In this document: positions 33,989 to 43,192 of the stretch, in pieces
How positions within the stretch are numbered: the stretch's first letter is position 1
Layout of the letters: the number at the start of each line of letters is the position of its first letter
Origin: Stigonema ocellatum SAG 48.90 = DSM 106950
GTDB taxonomy: Bacteria > Cyanobacteriota > Cyanobacteriia > Cyanobacteriales > Nostocaceae
Direction of reading: 5' to 3'
NCBI GenBank assembly: GCA_016903675.1
Contig: JADQBA010000007.1
Location: 1 to 64,000 of the forward strand
Length of the DNA stretch: 64,000 bases
Notes under the pieces: generated by a model
The model's database searches: none
What the model saw: the letters and a program-made list of their open reading frames with translations, nothing else
Told to the model about the DNA's origin: nothing
Translations under genes and position numbers: made by a program

Positions 33989-36900
33989 TTACTCCCGATC
34001 AATAGATACCACGATCTCTGTCCCTTGCCCTAAGTGGCTTTGAATCTTTAATTCAGCTCTAATGCGTTCAGCCCGTTGTGCCATCCCCAGTAGACCAAAG
34101 CCATTCCTCATCGCCTGGTTTTCTACATCAAATCCCTGCCCATCGTCTTTTATTCGTAAGATGCATTGGGTCGGTTCATAGACCAGTTCAATGCGGATTT
34201 CATGCGCCTCTGCATATTTAATTGCATTTGTCAAAGCTTCCTGCCCAATCCGAAACAGATTATTTTCCAGATCGGAGGATAGGGGATAGGTTGTACCAAT
34301 GACTTCGTAGACGATTTGGGTTGTGATCGAGGAGTCCAATTGAGCAGTAAGACGGCTTAAGGCATCCTGTAAGTTACTGCTCTCTAAAAGGTATGGGCGG
34401 TGTAGTGCCTCTACTGAACGACGTGCCTCCGCAAGCCCAGAACGAGCTAAGTCGAGGATCTGGGGGAGGAGAGTTTGCGCTTTTTCTGGATCCGCCATTA
34501 CCTCATGGGAGGCAGAGCGAGCATGAATGATAATACCTGTAAACGCTTGGGCTAAAGTGTCGTGAATTTCCCGTGCCATGTGATTGCGCTCTTCTAAAAT
34601 GGAGGCTTCTTCAGCTCGTTTGCGATCGCTAATATCTGTCATGAGACTGTAGAAGCCTCTGACCTGAGTATTGTCATCGAAATCAGGGATAAAGGTCGCG
34701 CTGATGCACTGCTTACCAAGCCCAAAAGGGATTTCTGCTTCCAGAGGTACCGTTTGCCCTTCAAACACCTGATTAATATACGGCTCAACCCGTTGATAAA
34801 CCGCCTCACCGAGAAGCTGGCAAACAGGGTTGCCCAGAATTTCACTGCGGCTACGGTTAAACCAAACCTCATAGGTACGGTTGATAAATTGAAAGCAGCG
34901 ATTGGCATCTACGTAGCTGATTAGAACTGGTAGAGCGTCGGCAATCAGTCGTAATTCCTGTTCCCGTAAGCGAAGCTCGTCGTAGACATGGCGCAGTTCT
35001 GCTTCACTTTCCCGTAAAGCTGACGTTCGTTCCGCTACCTGTTGCTCCAGGGTACGGTTGTAATTGGCTAAAAGATGTTCGGTTTGTTTACGCTCTGTGA
35101 TGTCTTGAAAGGCTGCGATCGCATAAGCCACATTACCCTGTTCATCAAAGACGGGAGTGCCCCACACCTCAACTGGAATGACTGCACTGTTTTGATGAAT
35201 TTCTAAATCGTCAACTGTGGTGCGTTCGCCACTCAACGCCCGGACGGATGGCAGTTTCTCAGCGGGATATTGTTGCTTTGTTCCTGCCAGATAAACTTGA
35301 TAAGCCTGTGCAAGCCAATCTAGAGCCACAGACGGATCGCTCTCTTTGCCTACTAGCTGAGTTGCCTGTTGGTTGAAGTAGTAAGGGCGACCTGCCGCAT
35401 CAAAGACGGCAATTCCCACCGGAACGGCTTCCAAGAATTGAGTTATCTGACTTTTACTGGCGCGTAGCTCCGAGTAGAGCTTGGCATTTTCAATTGCGAT
35501 CGCTGCTTGGGCTGATAACAGATGCAAAACTTGCGTTCGCTCTGGTGTAAATACTCCAGTTGCTAATTGGTTTTCTAGATACAATACGCCGACGAGTTTA
35601 CTTTGATTTAGCAAGGGTAAACAAAGAAGTGATTGACTTTGATTATGCTGAATGTATGGCTCATTAATAAAATCACCTTCACGAGCAGCATCATTTAAGA
35701 TGACAGATTTATGAGTCCGGATTACATACTGAATAATGGATTTAGGTAAGCGATTTGCAATTGGAATCGACCGCAGTACTTGCGCCGCACAGACTTTCGC
35801 ACCTTCATTGAGTTCACAAGCTGCTTCGATCGTCCATTCTCCTAAGTTTTCCAAAAGCAGGCATCCAGTTTGTGCCCCAGCATTTTCAATTAGAATATGC
35901 ATTAGAGAACTAAGCAACCGATCCAATTCAATTTCACTCGAAATTGCGTGAGATGCTTTCATCACTGTCGCTAAATCGAGAGCAGTCTGTGAGGTACTTG
36001 AGATGGTTCCGGTCGTGGTGCGAACTAGTTTAGAAACTACGTTGGAGGACTGAGGAAATAGTTGAGGATAACGAGTTTCTAAATCTTTAACCTTTGCCAT
36101 TGCGCCCCATCGTTCATAGCAATAGTGAGCTTCCTTCATGTAGATCTGGGTAAATTTTTCTCTACCACGAGCTAAGTAATGTTTAGCGGCTAATTCATAG
36201 GCTAATGCTTCTTCTTGAAGATACTCGTTGTCCTTGGCTCCTTGAATTGCTTGTTCATATAAGTTTTCTGCTTCAAAAAATTGACCAAAGACTCGCGCTT
36301 TCTCTGCCTCAACGAGATGAAACTTGTGTAAAAAGTTTTCTGGACAGCTATCCGACCATGCTTTTAAGCGCTCCTGATTTGATCGAATCTGTTCCAAAGC
36401 ATTACTTTGCTCTGCTTGATCTACATCGGAATACAGGTTGAGTAGAATCAGAGAACCATAGTAGAAATAACCACTATAGGTTGTAAATCCTACGACAGAA
36501 TTTAGGATCTTTCCCGCTTCAACAAAATAATGGCAGCCTTGCTCAAAATCTGCTGTTAAACAGGAAAGATGCATTTTGAGGATGTAATAAAGACAAATTG
36601 AAAACCGTATTTGTGAGGTTTCACCCTGATGAACTATTTTTTCTGTCTCCCTGAGCAATTGATCATGTTCCTGTGCCTCTTGCCCTAAAGCAAGTTTTGC
36701 TACGAAAAATTTAGCTCCAGCCAGTGCCACCTTCGCAAGCTCGTCCTGAATCTGCTCCGCCACCAACTGATATTTTTCGTTGTCTTCTGCAACGGTTGTT
36801 AAATTTTCTCCTTGAAATAAGCGATTAAAAATGTTACCGACCAAGTTATAGGCTGCAAATTGAATATCTCCCGACTCCATGCTTGCCAGAAAACCTTTAT

Positions 36901-39900
36901 AATTGATCGTGGCCGCCCCTGCTAGAGGTTTTGACCAAACTTGAATCCAGCCTCCAAACAACATCTCAGCCTTACACTGCTGAGATTTACTGTTTAGCTT
37001 GTAGCTAAGCTGCACAGCTAAATCTGCAAACTCATAGCCTCGTTGGTATTGCCCTTCCATCAAGCCTAAAAGAAGACCATAGTTTGCATAAGCCTTAATA
37101 GACTCAGCAATATTTCCATGTTCAATGGAAAGACGAACTACTCTTAAACTGACAAAGCTGTAAAGTTCAATATTAGCCGTAATGTAGGCTGATATATCTA
37201 CAACGCGCAATTTAATCATTGCTTGAATGACCGGATCGCTCACTGTTGGTAAAGTTAAGAGTGAGGAAATTGAGCGATTTTCTAAGCTTTTGGCAACAGC
37301 AGCAAACTCTTCACGGACTAGTTCTGTCAAATTTTTGCCCTTAATCTCAATCCCAAGCTCATGCAATCCGATCAGACCTGTTTGAACTGCTTCCTCACAT
37401 TTGCCTTGTAGGGTATATTGAGTGATTTGAAAAACACGAATATCTGCGCGATCAACGGCAGAAGAAATGTGTTCTAAAGCAACCTTGGTTATGGCGCTTA
37501 ATTGCTCATAGCTAGCATTGCTCAACAGGGCTGTGGCGAGAGTAAGATACAGGTTGAACATCAAGTCGTACTGACTTATCCAAGCCGCTTCTTCAAGCAA
37601 GCCAATGCCAGTCTCAAGATACCGAATCGCGGCTTCATAGGCTGTAGAGGAGATGGCTTTTTGAGCGGCAGCCAAGTTAAGCCGTGCTATTCTCTCTTTT
37701 TCATCTTCCTGTGTCAGAAGGGATTGACCAAAGTTGATGTGGTTGACAATATCAAACAGCATCTCACTTTGTTCGACCTCAGAGAGCTTGCTGAGCAGTA
37801 GTTGTCCAATAGAGTAGTGCGTTACTTGCTTTTGATCCTCAGGAATCAAAGCATAGGCGGCTTGCTGTACTTGGTCATGCAAGAACTTATACTCTTGAAC
37901 TAACAAGTCCCCATCTAATTCAGACAAGGGTTGAATGAATCCTCCTTGTACCGCTGGTAGTAAATCCCGAAAAACCGTTTTAGGCGATTTCTCACACACG
38001 ATCGCTAACGTATCTAAATCAAATTCAGAGCCGACACAAGCGGCTAAACGGAGAATTTGCTGGGTTTCTTCTGGTAGTTTCTTCAGCTTTAAGAGCATCA
38101 ACTCCACTACATTATCGGTGATGTTTTGGGCTTCAATCTGAGCAATGTTCCACCGCCAGCTTAAGTGTGACCCATCAAAACTCAACAGACTTTCGCTATA
38201 CAGCATGCTCAAAAATTCGCTGACAAAGAAAGGATTGCCCTCCGTTTTCCGCAGCACCAACTGGGCCAGAGCACAAACGCTTTCAGCATCCCGATGGAGC
38301 GTCTCAGCAATCAACTGACTCAACGGCTCCAGCGTTAAAGGTGCTAGGACAATTTCCTGAAGCACCGCCCCTTGTTTTCGTAGCCTTTCCAGCGTTAGTA
38401 CTAATGGATGCGTTGAATTTGCTTCATTATCTCGATAGGCTCCAATCAAAAATAGAGATTGGGTTTGCTCATCCAGCAGCATCAGTTCGATTAACTTGAG
38501 TGTGGACGAGTCTGCCCACTGAAGATCGTCCAGAAAGATAACTAAGGGATGTTGCTTTGAGCAAAACACCTGCACAAACGATTGAAAGGTGAGATTGAAG
38601 CGATTTTGGGCCTCAGTAGCTCCAACGTCTGATACAAGTGGCTGCTTGCCAATAATTAACTCAACTTCCGGGATCACATCAATAATGATTTGCCCATTGC
38701 TTCCCAAGGCATTTAGAAGTTTTGATCGCCACTGTTGCACCTGCTCATTGGATTCACCCAGTAGTTGCTGCACCAGTTTTCGCAAAGCAGCCATGATCGC
38801 GCTGTAGGGAATATTGCGCTGCAATTGATCGAATTTACCAGAGATAAAATAGCCACGCTTTTGGGTGATGGGTTTGTAGAGTTCCTGCACTAATGCTGAT
38901 TTCCCAATGCCAGCATAGCCAGTCACCAACATCATTTCAACTTTGAATCTTATTTGTGCGTTGTTTTGTAAAGTGGCTATGCGATTGTCCTCTCCAGAGG
39001 CTATGCAATTGTCCTCTCCAGAGGCTACGCGATCAAAAGCTGCCAATAACGTGGCAATTTCTTTGTCCCGTCCATACAATTTTTGGGGAATTTGAAACCG
39101 ATTGGAAATGTCTTGAAGACCCAGTTGAATGCTGTTAATTTGACCGATTTCTTTTAATTGGCGATCGCAGCTTTCTAAATCTGCCTTAATTCCCCAAGCA
39201 CTTTGATAGCGATCCTCGGCATTTTTCGCCATTAGTTTTAGAATGATATCTGAAATGACTTTGGGGATCGTTGCCTTCAGTTCGTGAGGTGGAACGGGCT
39301 GTTTAGCAAAGTGACAGTGGATTAGCTCTAGGATATCCGTTGTGGGAAACGGCAGGTGTTCGGTGAGCAGTCGGTAGAATGTCACGCCCAGCGAATAAAA
39401 ATCGGTGCGGTAATCGAGCCAGCGGTTCATTCGCCCAGTTTGCTCTGGCGACAGGTAGGCAAGTGTTCCTTCTAAAACATGAGGGCTTTTGAAGGTTTGA
39501 TTCGTGCGGTTAAATCGGGTGGCAATCCCGAAGTCAATGATTTTGACAACGCCAGTATCCTGATTGAGGACAATGTTTCCTGGGTTGATATCTTTGTGAA
39601 TCACATTGGCTGCATGGATTCTACCCAGAATATCGGTGAGGTTGATCGCTAGCTGAAGAAACGCGGACAAGGGCATGGGGCAGAAGTCCGGGCATTTGTG
39701 CATCCATTGCTCCAGGGACTCGCCGCCAAAATCTTCCAAGAGAATAACGAGCGTGCGTTGATAGTGTTGCTGGCTGTATGCCTTGACAACTCCTTCCAAG
39801 TTGAGGGAGCGGGTAATGTCATATTCCTGTTTGTAGCGGGTTAATTCTTGGGGAGAGGGATAATTTTGCTTGAGCATTTTAACGATGATCGCTCGACCAT

Positions 39901-39985
39901 CCCCCACTCTGGTACCTCGATATACCAGAGAATTAGAACTTTCATAGATTTGGCTTTGAATGGCGACTCCAGCTATGGCGATCAT
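33989..39985 (-). CDS. Hybrid Ser/Thr-histidine kinase (HstK type), copy B, intact
   Basis: The 1998-residue protein has a Hanks kinase (1 to about 265: Lys36, HKDINPGN at 130-136, DFGIAT at 151, LSPEQTGRMNRW), an ATPase (about 295-600: Walker A GYAGIGKSALVQEL, Walker B VIFLDDLQWAD), a long TPR-like helical region, GAF (about 1350-1505), two PAS domains (about 1510-1795) and a NarX-type histidine kinase (H-box MAREIHDTLAQAF near 1810, ATPase end GQEALTNAIKYAE, DDGQGF, GFGLLGM). This is the architecture described for HstK in Anabaena. It presumably senses a ligand through GAF/PAS/TPR and phosphorylates the adjacent NarL-type regulator. The linker between kinase and ATPase carries a small in-frame tandem repeat (SGEDN twice). 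Confidence 0.95.
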   Translation of the reverse strand: MIAIAGVAIQSQIYESSNSLVYRGTRVGDGRAIIVKMLKQNYPSPQELTRYKQEYDITRSLNLEGVVKAYSQQHYQRTLVILLEDFGGESLEQWMHKCPDFCPMPLSAFLQLAINLTDILGRIHAANVIHKDINPGNIVLNQDTGVVKIIDFGIATRFNRTNQTFKSPHVLEGTLAYLSPEQTGRMNRWLDYRTDFYSLGVTFYRLLTEHLPFPTTDILELIHCHFAKQPVPPHELKATIPKVISDIILKLMAKNAEDRYQSAWGIKADLESCDRQLKEIGQINSIQLGLQDISNRFQIPQKLYGRDKEIATLLAAFDRVASGEDNCIASGEDNRIATLQNNAQIRFKVEMMLVTGYAGIGKSALVQELYKPITQKRGYFISGKFDQLQRNIPYSAIMAALRKLVQQLLGESNEQVQQWRSKLLNALGSNGQIIIDVIPEVELIIGKQPLVSDVGATEAQNRFNLTFQSFVQVFCSKQHPLVIFLDDLQWADSSTLKLIELMLLDEQTQSLFLIGAYRDNEANSTHPLVLTLERLRKQGAVLQEIVLAPLTLEPLSQLIAETLHRDAESVCALAQLVLRKTEGNPFFVSEFLSMLYSESLLSFDGSHLSWRWNIAQIEAQNITDNVVELMLLKLKKLPEETQQILRLAACVGSEFDLDTLAIVCEKSPKTVFRDLLPAVQGGFIQPLSELDGDLLVQEYKFLHDQVQQAAYALIPEDQKQVTHYSIGQLLLSKLSEVEQSEMLFDIVNHINFGQSLLTQEDEKERIARLNLAAAQKAISSTAYEAAIRYLETGIGLLEEAAWISQYDLMFNLYLTLATALLSNASYEQLSAITKVALEHISSAVDRADIRVFQITQYTLQGKCEEAVQTGLIGLHELGIEIKGKNLTELVREEFAAVAKSLENRSISSLLTLPTVSDPVIQAMIKLRVVDISAYITANIELYSFVSLRVVRLSIEHGNIAESIKAYANYGLLLGLMEGQYQRGYEFADLAVQLSYKLNSKSQQCKAEMLFGGWIQVWSKPLAGAATINYKGFLASMESGDIQFAAYNLVGNIFNRLFQGENLTTVAEDNEKYQLVAEQIQDELAKVALAGAKFFVAKLALGQEAQEHDQLLRETEKIVHQGETSQIRFSICLYYILKMHLSCLTADFEQGCHYFVEAGKILNSVVGFTTYSGYFYYGSLILLNLYSDVDQAEQSNALEQIRSNQERLKAWSDSCPENFLHKFHLVEAEKARVFGQFFEAENLYEQAIQGAKDNEYLQEEALAYELAAKHYLARGREKFTQIYMKEAHYCYERWGAMAKVKDLETRYPQLFPQSSNVVSKLVRTTTGTISSTSQTALDLATVMKASHAISSEIELDRLLSSLMHILIENAGAQTGCLLLENLGEWTIEAACELNEGAKVCAAQVLRSIPIANRLPKSIIQYVIRTHKSVILNDAAREGDFINEPYIQHNQSQSLLCLPLLNQSKLVGVLYLENQLATGVFTPERTQVLHLLSAQAAIAIENAKLYSELRASKSQITQFLEAVPVGIAVFDAAGRPYYFNQQATQLVGKESDPSVALDWLAQAYQVYLAGTKQQYPAEKLPSVRALSGERTTVDDLEIHQNSAVIPVEVWGTPVFDEQGNVAYAIAAFQDITERKQTEHLLANYNRTLEQQVAERTSALRESEAELRHVYDELRLREQELRLIADALPVLISYVDANRCFQFINRTYEVWFNRSRSEILGNPVCQLLGEAVYQRVEPYINQVFEGQTVPLEAEIPFGLGKQCISATFIPDFDDNTQVRGFYSLMTDISDRKRAEEASILEERNHMAREIHDTLAQAFTGIIIHARSASHEVMADPEKAQTLLPQILDLARSGLAEARRSVEALHRPYLLESSNLQDALSRLTAQLDSSITTQIVYEVIGTTYPLSSDLENNLFRIGQEALTNAIKYAEAHEIRIELVYEPTQCILRIKDDGQGFDVENQAMRNGFGLLGMAQRAERIRAELKIQSHLGQGTEIVVSIDRE
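38974..39032. repeat. Tandem repeat inside the kinase B linker
   Basis: A unit of about 24 bases containing GTCCTCTCCAGAGGCTA occurs twice and encodes ASGEDN(R/C)I twice. The core GGCTACGCGA resembles the GACGCTACGCGAAC repeat dispersed in this window (for example near 41330). Copy A has a related stretch at the same linker position (about 24121-24160). Confidence 0.5.
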
Positions 39986-40193
39986 TGAACTCTTTTTCTA
40001 GATGAATGTCATGAGTCACATTACCTATTATATCATCAGCAATTACAAAAAACTGAAGAGCATAATCTTTACACAATTACACCTTTACCTTTCTGGAAGT
40101 GGGAGTGTCAATCTAAATCTATTCCATATACATAGTCTACAAGAGAGCTAGACTAATACACCTAACTTTTAACTGCCGAACTACTTTCACACC

Positions 40194-40585
40194 TTATGAA
40201 TAACGTTGGCTGCATGGATTCTGCCCAGAATATCGCTCTTTGCGATCGTAAGACCTAAAAAAGTGGATAAAGGCATGGGGCAGAAGATATCTGGGCGCTT
40301 GTGCATCCATTACTCTAGGGACTCTCCCCCAAAATCTTCTAAGAGAATCACCAGAGTGCCTTGATAGTCTTGCTGGCTGTATGCCTTGATAACTCCTTCC
40401 AGATTGAGGGAGCGGGTAATTTTATATTCCTGTCTGTAGCGAGTCAGTTCTTGGGGAGAGGGATAATCTTGCTTGAGCATTTTTACGGCGATCGCTACTC
40501 CATCATCCCTGATGCCTCGATACACTAGAGAATTAGAACTTTCGTAGATTTTGTCTTGGATGGCAATACCAGGTAGAGCAATCAT
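40194..40585 (-). pseudogene. Amino-terminal fragment of an HstK-type kinase
   Basis: From ATG 40585 the frame gives the kinase N-lobe with GVAIAVKMLKQDYPSPQE, RQEYKITRSLNLEGVIKAYS and LLEDFGGESLE, then a stop where the parent has Gln (CAA to TAA). Homology to HstK A continues past the stop to about 40194 and then ends sharply. The sequence is nearly identical to 24711-25100 and keeps the two bases missing there, plus about 60 bases of promoter. It is a dead relic that documents the original reading frame. Confidence 0.85.
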
Positions 40586-40644
40586 AAAGCTTCTCTCGAG
40601 AGTCTGGTCTAGTATACCTCAAACTATAGAGGAATTCTCATTAT

Positions 40645-40812
40645 TCTTTTGACAGCCGATGGCATCGATAGTAACGATACAGCCTTTCAAACAGAGAAGT
40701 TTTAATAATTCCGGGATAGCAGTAATTTCATTTTAATTGCTATCAACTTGAACTTGACCTAAAACTAATCTTTGAGATGAAACCCAAGCACTAACAATAT
40801 ATATTGCGGCTT
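40645..40812 (-). mobile_element. ISAs1-family transposase remnant
   Basis: The minus-strand frame reads IVSAWVSSQRLVLGQVQVDS, N-stop-NEITAIPELLKLLC and LKGCIVTIDAIGCQK. This is the core of ISAs1-type (H-repeat-like) DDE transposases, with the second acidic residue in TIDAxGCQ. An in-frame stop and missing ends make it defective. It lies directly upstream of the orphan kinase fragment, so it may mark the recombination that created it. Confidence 0.75.
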
Positions 40813-40913
40813 AGTCCAGATGATGAATCAGACAAAATAACCAATCTTCCATCATCAGAGTTAGAATCTTGGTGAAGTTAGAACGTGGGAATGGGGGCGA
40901 TCGCTCTTTTCAT

Positions 40914-41013
40914 ATCTTGCACCATTATCTTATTGCAAAAAAAGCAGCCTAAAACCCTGATTATTGTGTAGGGTGGGCACTGCCCACCAACCCTTATTGA
41001 GAAGGTGCAAGAT
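40914..41013. mobile_element. 100-bp inverted-repeat element
   Basis: ATCTTGCACC (40914-40923) is inverted at 41004-41013, and the interior holds the hairpin GGTGGGCA-CT-GCCCACC. No coding sense is present. The ends and size suggest a MITE. Confidence 0.45.
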
Positions 41014-41275
41014 GTCAGTCTCGTTACTCTCATTCGCACCTTAACTCGTAAGCAGTCAAGGAGTAACTAATTTTTGGCGTTGCTGAATCACTGTATGAAT
41101 TTACCTCACGCAAAGTCGCAAAGGCGCAAAGAGAAAGAGTTTTAAAATACCCCATTTTTTTCATTTCATACTTCAATTCAGCAACGCCTAATTTTTTTTG
41201 ACAGAATTGAGTTAGCAAAAGTAAATCTAATAGGACTAGCCCTTTCAAGGTGAACCAAAAATCTGGAAAATTCTG

Positions 41276-41392
41276 CCCGATTTTCAACATTTGATCTTCG
41301 TGTTCTTCGTGTCTTCTCCCAAGGGGAGACGCTACGCGAACGCGGTTTAAAAATCTTTTTGAACCACGAAGACGCGAAGAACACGAAGGAAA
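41276..41392. repeat. Inverted dispersed repeat
   Basis: TTCGTGTTCTTCGTGTCTT near 41299 faces GAAGACGCGAAGAACACGAA near 41368, and between them lies GGGGAGACGCTACGCGAAC, a motif repeated elsewhere in this window (for example about 24140 and 59490-59530). The open frames that cover the stretch are low-complexity artefacts. Confidence 0.4.
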
Positions 41393-41433
41393 TCCAAGTC
41401 TTACGACTTGCACCTTGAAAGGGCTGATCTAAT

Positions 41434-41655
41434 AGGACTTACGCATTGACAGAGAGAATCAACTGTGCATTATCTCTCGTTACAAGCATCGGCTTGTAAT
41501 GCTCTTGTAGGAGGCTCTGCCTCCGTTAACCTGGGTTGCCGAGCCTCCTTGATCTCATTCCCTGGCAGAGCCTGGAAATGAGGCAGAGCAAGAGTTTTAG
41601 GTTAATAAGCTTGGTATTCACATACAAGGCTCAATTTGTCTTGTGCGTAAGTCCT
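41434..41655. mobile_element. MITE-like element, copy 1
   Basis: AGGACTTACGCA at 41434-41445 is inverted at 41644-41655. The interior (ATTGACAGAGAGAATCAACT, then TATCTCTCGTTACAAG) matches the reverse complement of the second element at 41825-42045, especially at the outer roughly 70 bases. Size is about 222 bp and it has no gene. Confidence 0.6.
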
Positions 41656-41824
41656 ATCTAAAGAAGTTAAAAAAGGAATATGCGATCGCTCTTAGTGTGC
41701 TTGACGTTCACCGCGAAGAGTATTGTTTTCTTCAGTGATGACAATCATAAACCGTGCCATCCCATCACAAAACTTCACCTGGATTTAAGAACTGATATAA
41801 TTTTCTGGCAAGCTGCATATCATC

Positions 41825-42045
41825 AGGACTTACGCACAAGACAAATCAACCATCATGTGTATAAGGAAAATCCGGCGTTTGCCTCGTTGCCTCGTTCTTG
41901 GGCTGCTGCCACAGAATGTGATTAAGGGAGAGAAGGCAACCCCTCAAATCGGGAGGCAGCAGCCCTCCTTTGAAGAGCATTACAAGGCAGAGCCTTGTAA
42001 CGAGAGATATACATAGTTTATTCTTTTTGTCAATGCGTAAGTCCT
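41825..42045. mobile_element. MITE-like element, copy 2, inverted
   Basis: AGGACTTACGCA at 41825 and TGCGTAAGTCCT at 42034-42045 bound a 221-bp element in the opposite orientation to copy 1. The two face each other across 169 bases that hold no gene. The second copy ends 32 bases before the methyltransferase start and may supply or block its promoter. Confidence 0.6.
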
Positions 42046-42077
42046 AATCATATATTTTTTAGGGAGACTAAATACCA

Positions 42078-42851
42078 ATGAACCGCAAAGCTAGCGAACG
42101 CTTCGGCAAAATTGCTTCCAATTATGCAAGCAGCGAAGTTCACAGAATGAGCCCCTCCATTCAGCATCTTCACGATGTTCTCCCCTTGTCAGACGACATT
42201 ACACTGTGTGACGTGGCTTGTGGTGCTGGACACGTAGCACTCTCCTTCGCTGAACGTGCTAAAAGAATCGTCGGTGTGGATCCCGCCCCCAACATGCTCA
42301 CCGAGTTCCAGAAGATAGCCAAGGAAAGACAAGTAAGTGTTGAGGTTATCGAGGCTTACGCTGAAGCTATTCCGCTACCAGCTAACACATTCGATCTGGT
42401 TACTTCCCGTCTTGCTCCACACCACTTCACCGATATCAAGGCTACGATAAAAGAGATGGTTCGAGTAGCACGCCCCGGAGGCTATGTTGCCGTCATTGAT
42501 TTAGAAGGACATACAGACCCCTCCATGGATGACTTCAACCACCAATTAGAAATCCTCCATGACCCGACCCACATCCGGAGTTATACCGCCAAACAATGGC
42601 AAATCTTTTTCGAGGAAGCGGGATTATCTGTTGAGGTTCTTAAAGGTAATCTCACGGAGTGCCCAGGGGGTCTTCGCCTTCATCGATGGTGCGAGATCGC
42701 CTGTTCAGGAGAGGAGGCTGAAACCAAGATTTTCCAACTCTTAAACGTTGCAGAGGATAATGTGTTAGACGCTTTGGGTATTACTCGCGAGGGCAATGAA
42801 TTTTTAATGCCTGTTCGGACTGTGTTGATTTTAGGCCGTAAGCACCCTTAA
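42078..42851 (+). CDS. Class I SAM-dependent methyltransferase (UbiE-like)
   Basis: The 257-residue enzyme has motif I LCDVACGAGHVALSFAE, the SAM-ribose acidic residue in IVGVDPAPNML, AYAEAIPLPANTFDLVTSRL and the post-motif MVRVARPGGYVAVIDLE. This is the UbiE/menaquinone-type pattern, but similarity to that group does not fix the substrate. The carboxyl half is less typical (CPGGLRLHRWCEIAC). It starts right after a MITE-like element, with AGGGAGACT about 10-17 bases before the ATG. Confidence 0.88.
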   Translation: MNRKASERFGKIASNYASSEVHRMSPSIQHLHDVLPLSDDITLCDVACGAGHVALSFAERAKRIVGVDPAPNMLTEFQKIAKERQVSVEVIEAYAEAIPLPANTFDLVTSRLAPHHFTDIKATIKEMVRVARPGGYVAVIDLEGHTDPSMDDFNHQLEILHDPTHIRSYTAKQWQIFFEEAGLSVEVLKGNLTECPGGLRLHRWCEIACSGEEAETKIFQLLNVAEDNVLDALGITREGNEFLMPVRTVLILGRKHP

Positions 42852-42925
42852 AGAGCTTTAAGCGAATGGCACTTTTGACTTTTGAATGCGTGACTTTCGC
42901 GCAGCGGTACTAGTGTCAGCCATGC

Positions 42926-43020
42926 TATAGCGGTTTGCGAGTCAGTAGTTTTGTGGTAGGGGCGCTCTTGCCTTGCGCCCCTACAATTAGGTGTGCCTCA
43001 CCCGGTTGAAATCCGCTATA
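42926..43020. mobile_element. 95-bp MITE-like element
   Basis: TATAGCGGTTT (42926) and AAATCCGCTATA (43009-43020) are near-perfect inverted ends around a TAGGGGCGC/GCGCCCCTA hairpin. Related GCGCCCCTAC hairpins recur at about 52850 and 59613-59640. The rest of 42852-43192 is AT-rich with no gene. Confidence 0.5.
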
Positions 43021-43192
43021 TATTTGCCCCAATCAGTGAAATTACGTATTTTGTTCAAACTTTAAATAAAATCTATCGTAGTAATCTAATATGTGAAAAA
43101 TCAATGAAAATAAGTTAATCGATGATGCCAAATCTTATTTTTATTAATAAGATAGTTTTCATAAACAATAAAATAATTTCCCTTCATCAAAT

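Noticed and set aside
41030..41413. 127-residue minus-strand open frame
   Set aside because: It translates dispersed repeats (GCAAAGGCGCAAAG, TTCGTGTTCTTCGTG) and has unnatural composition.
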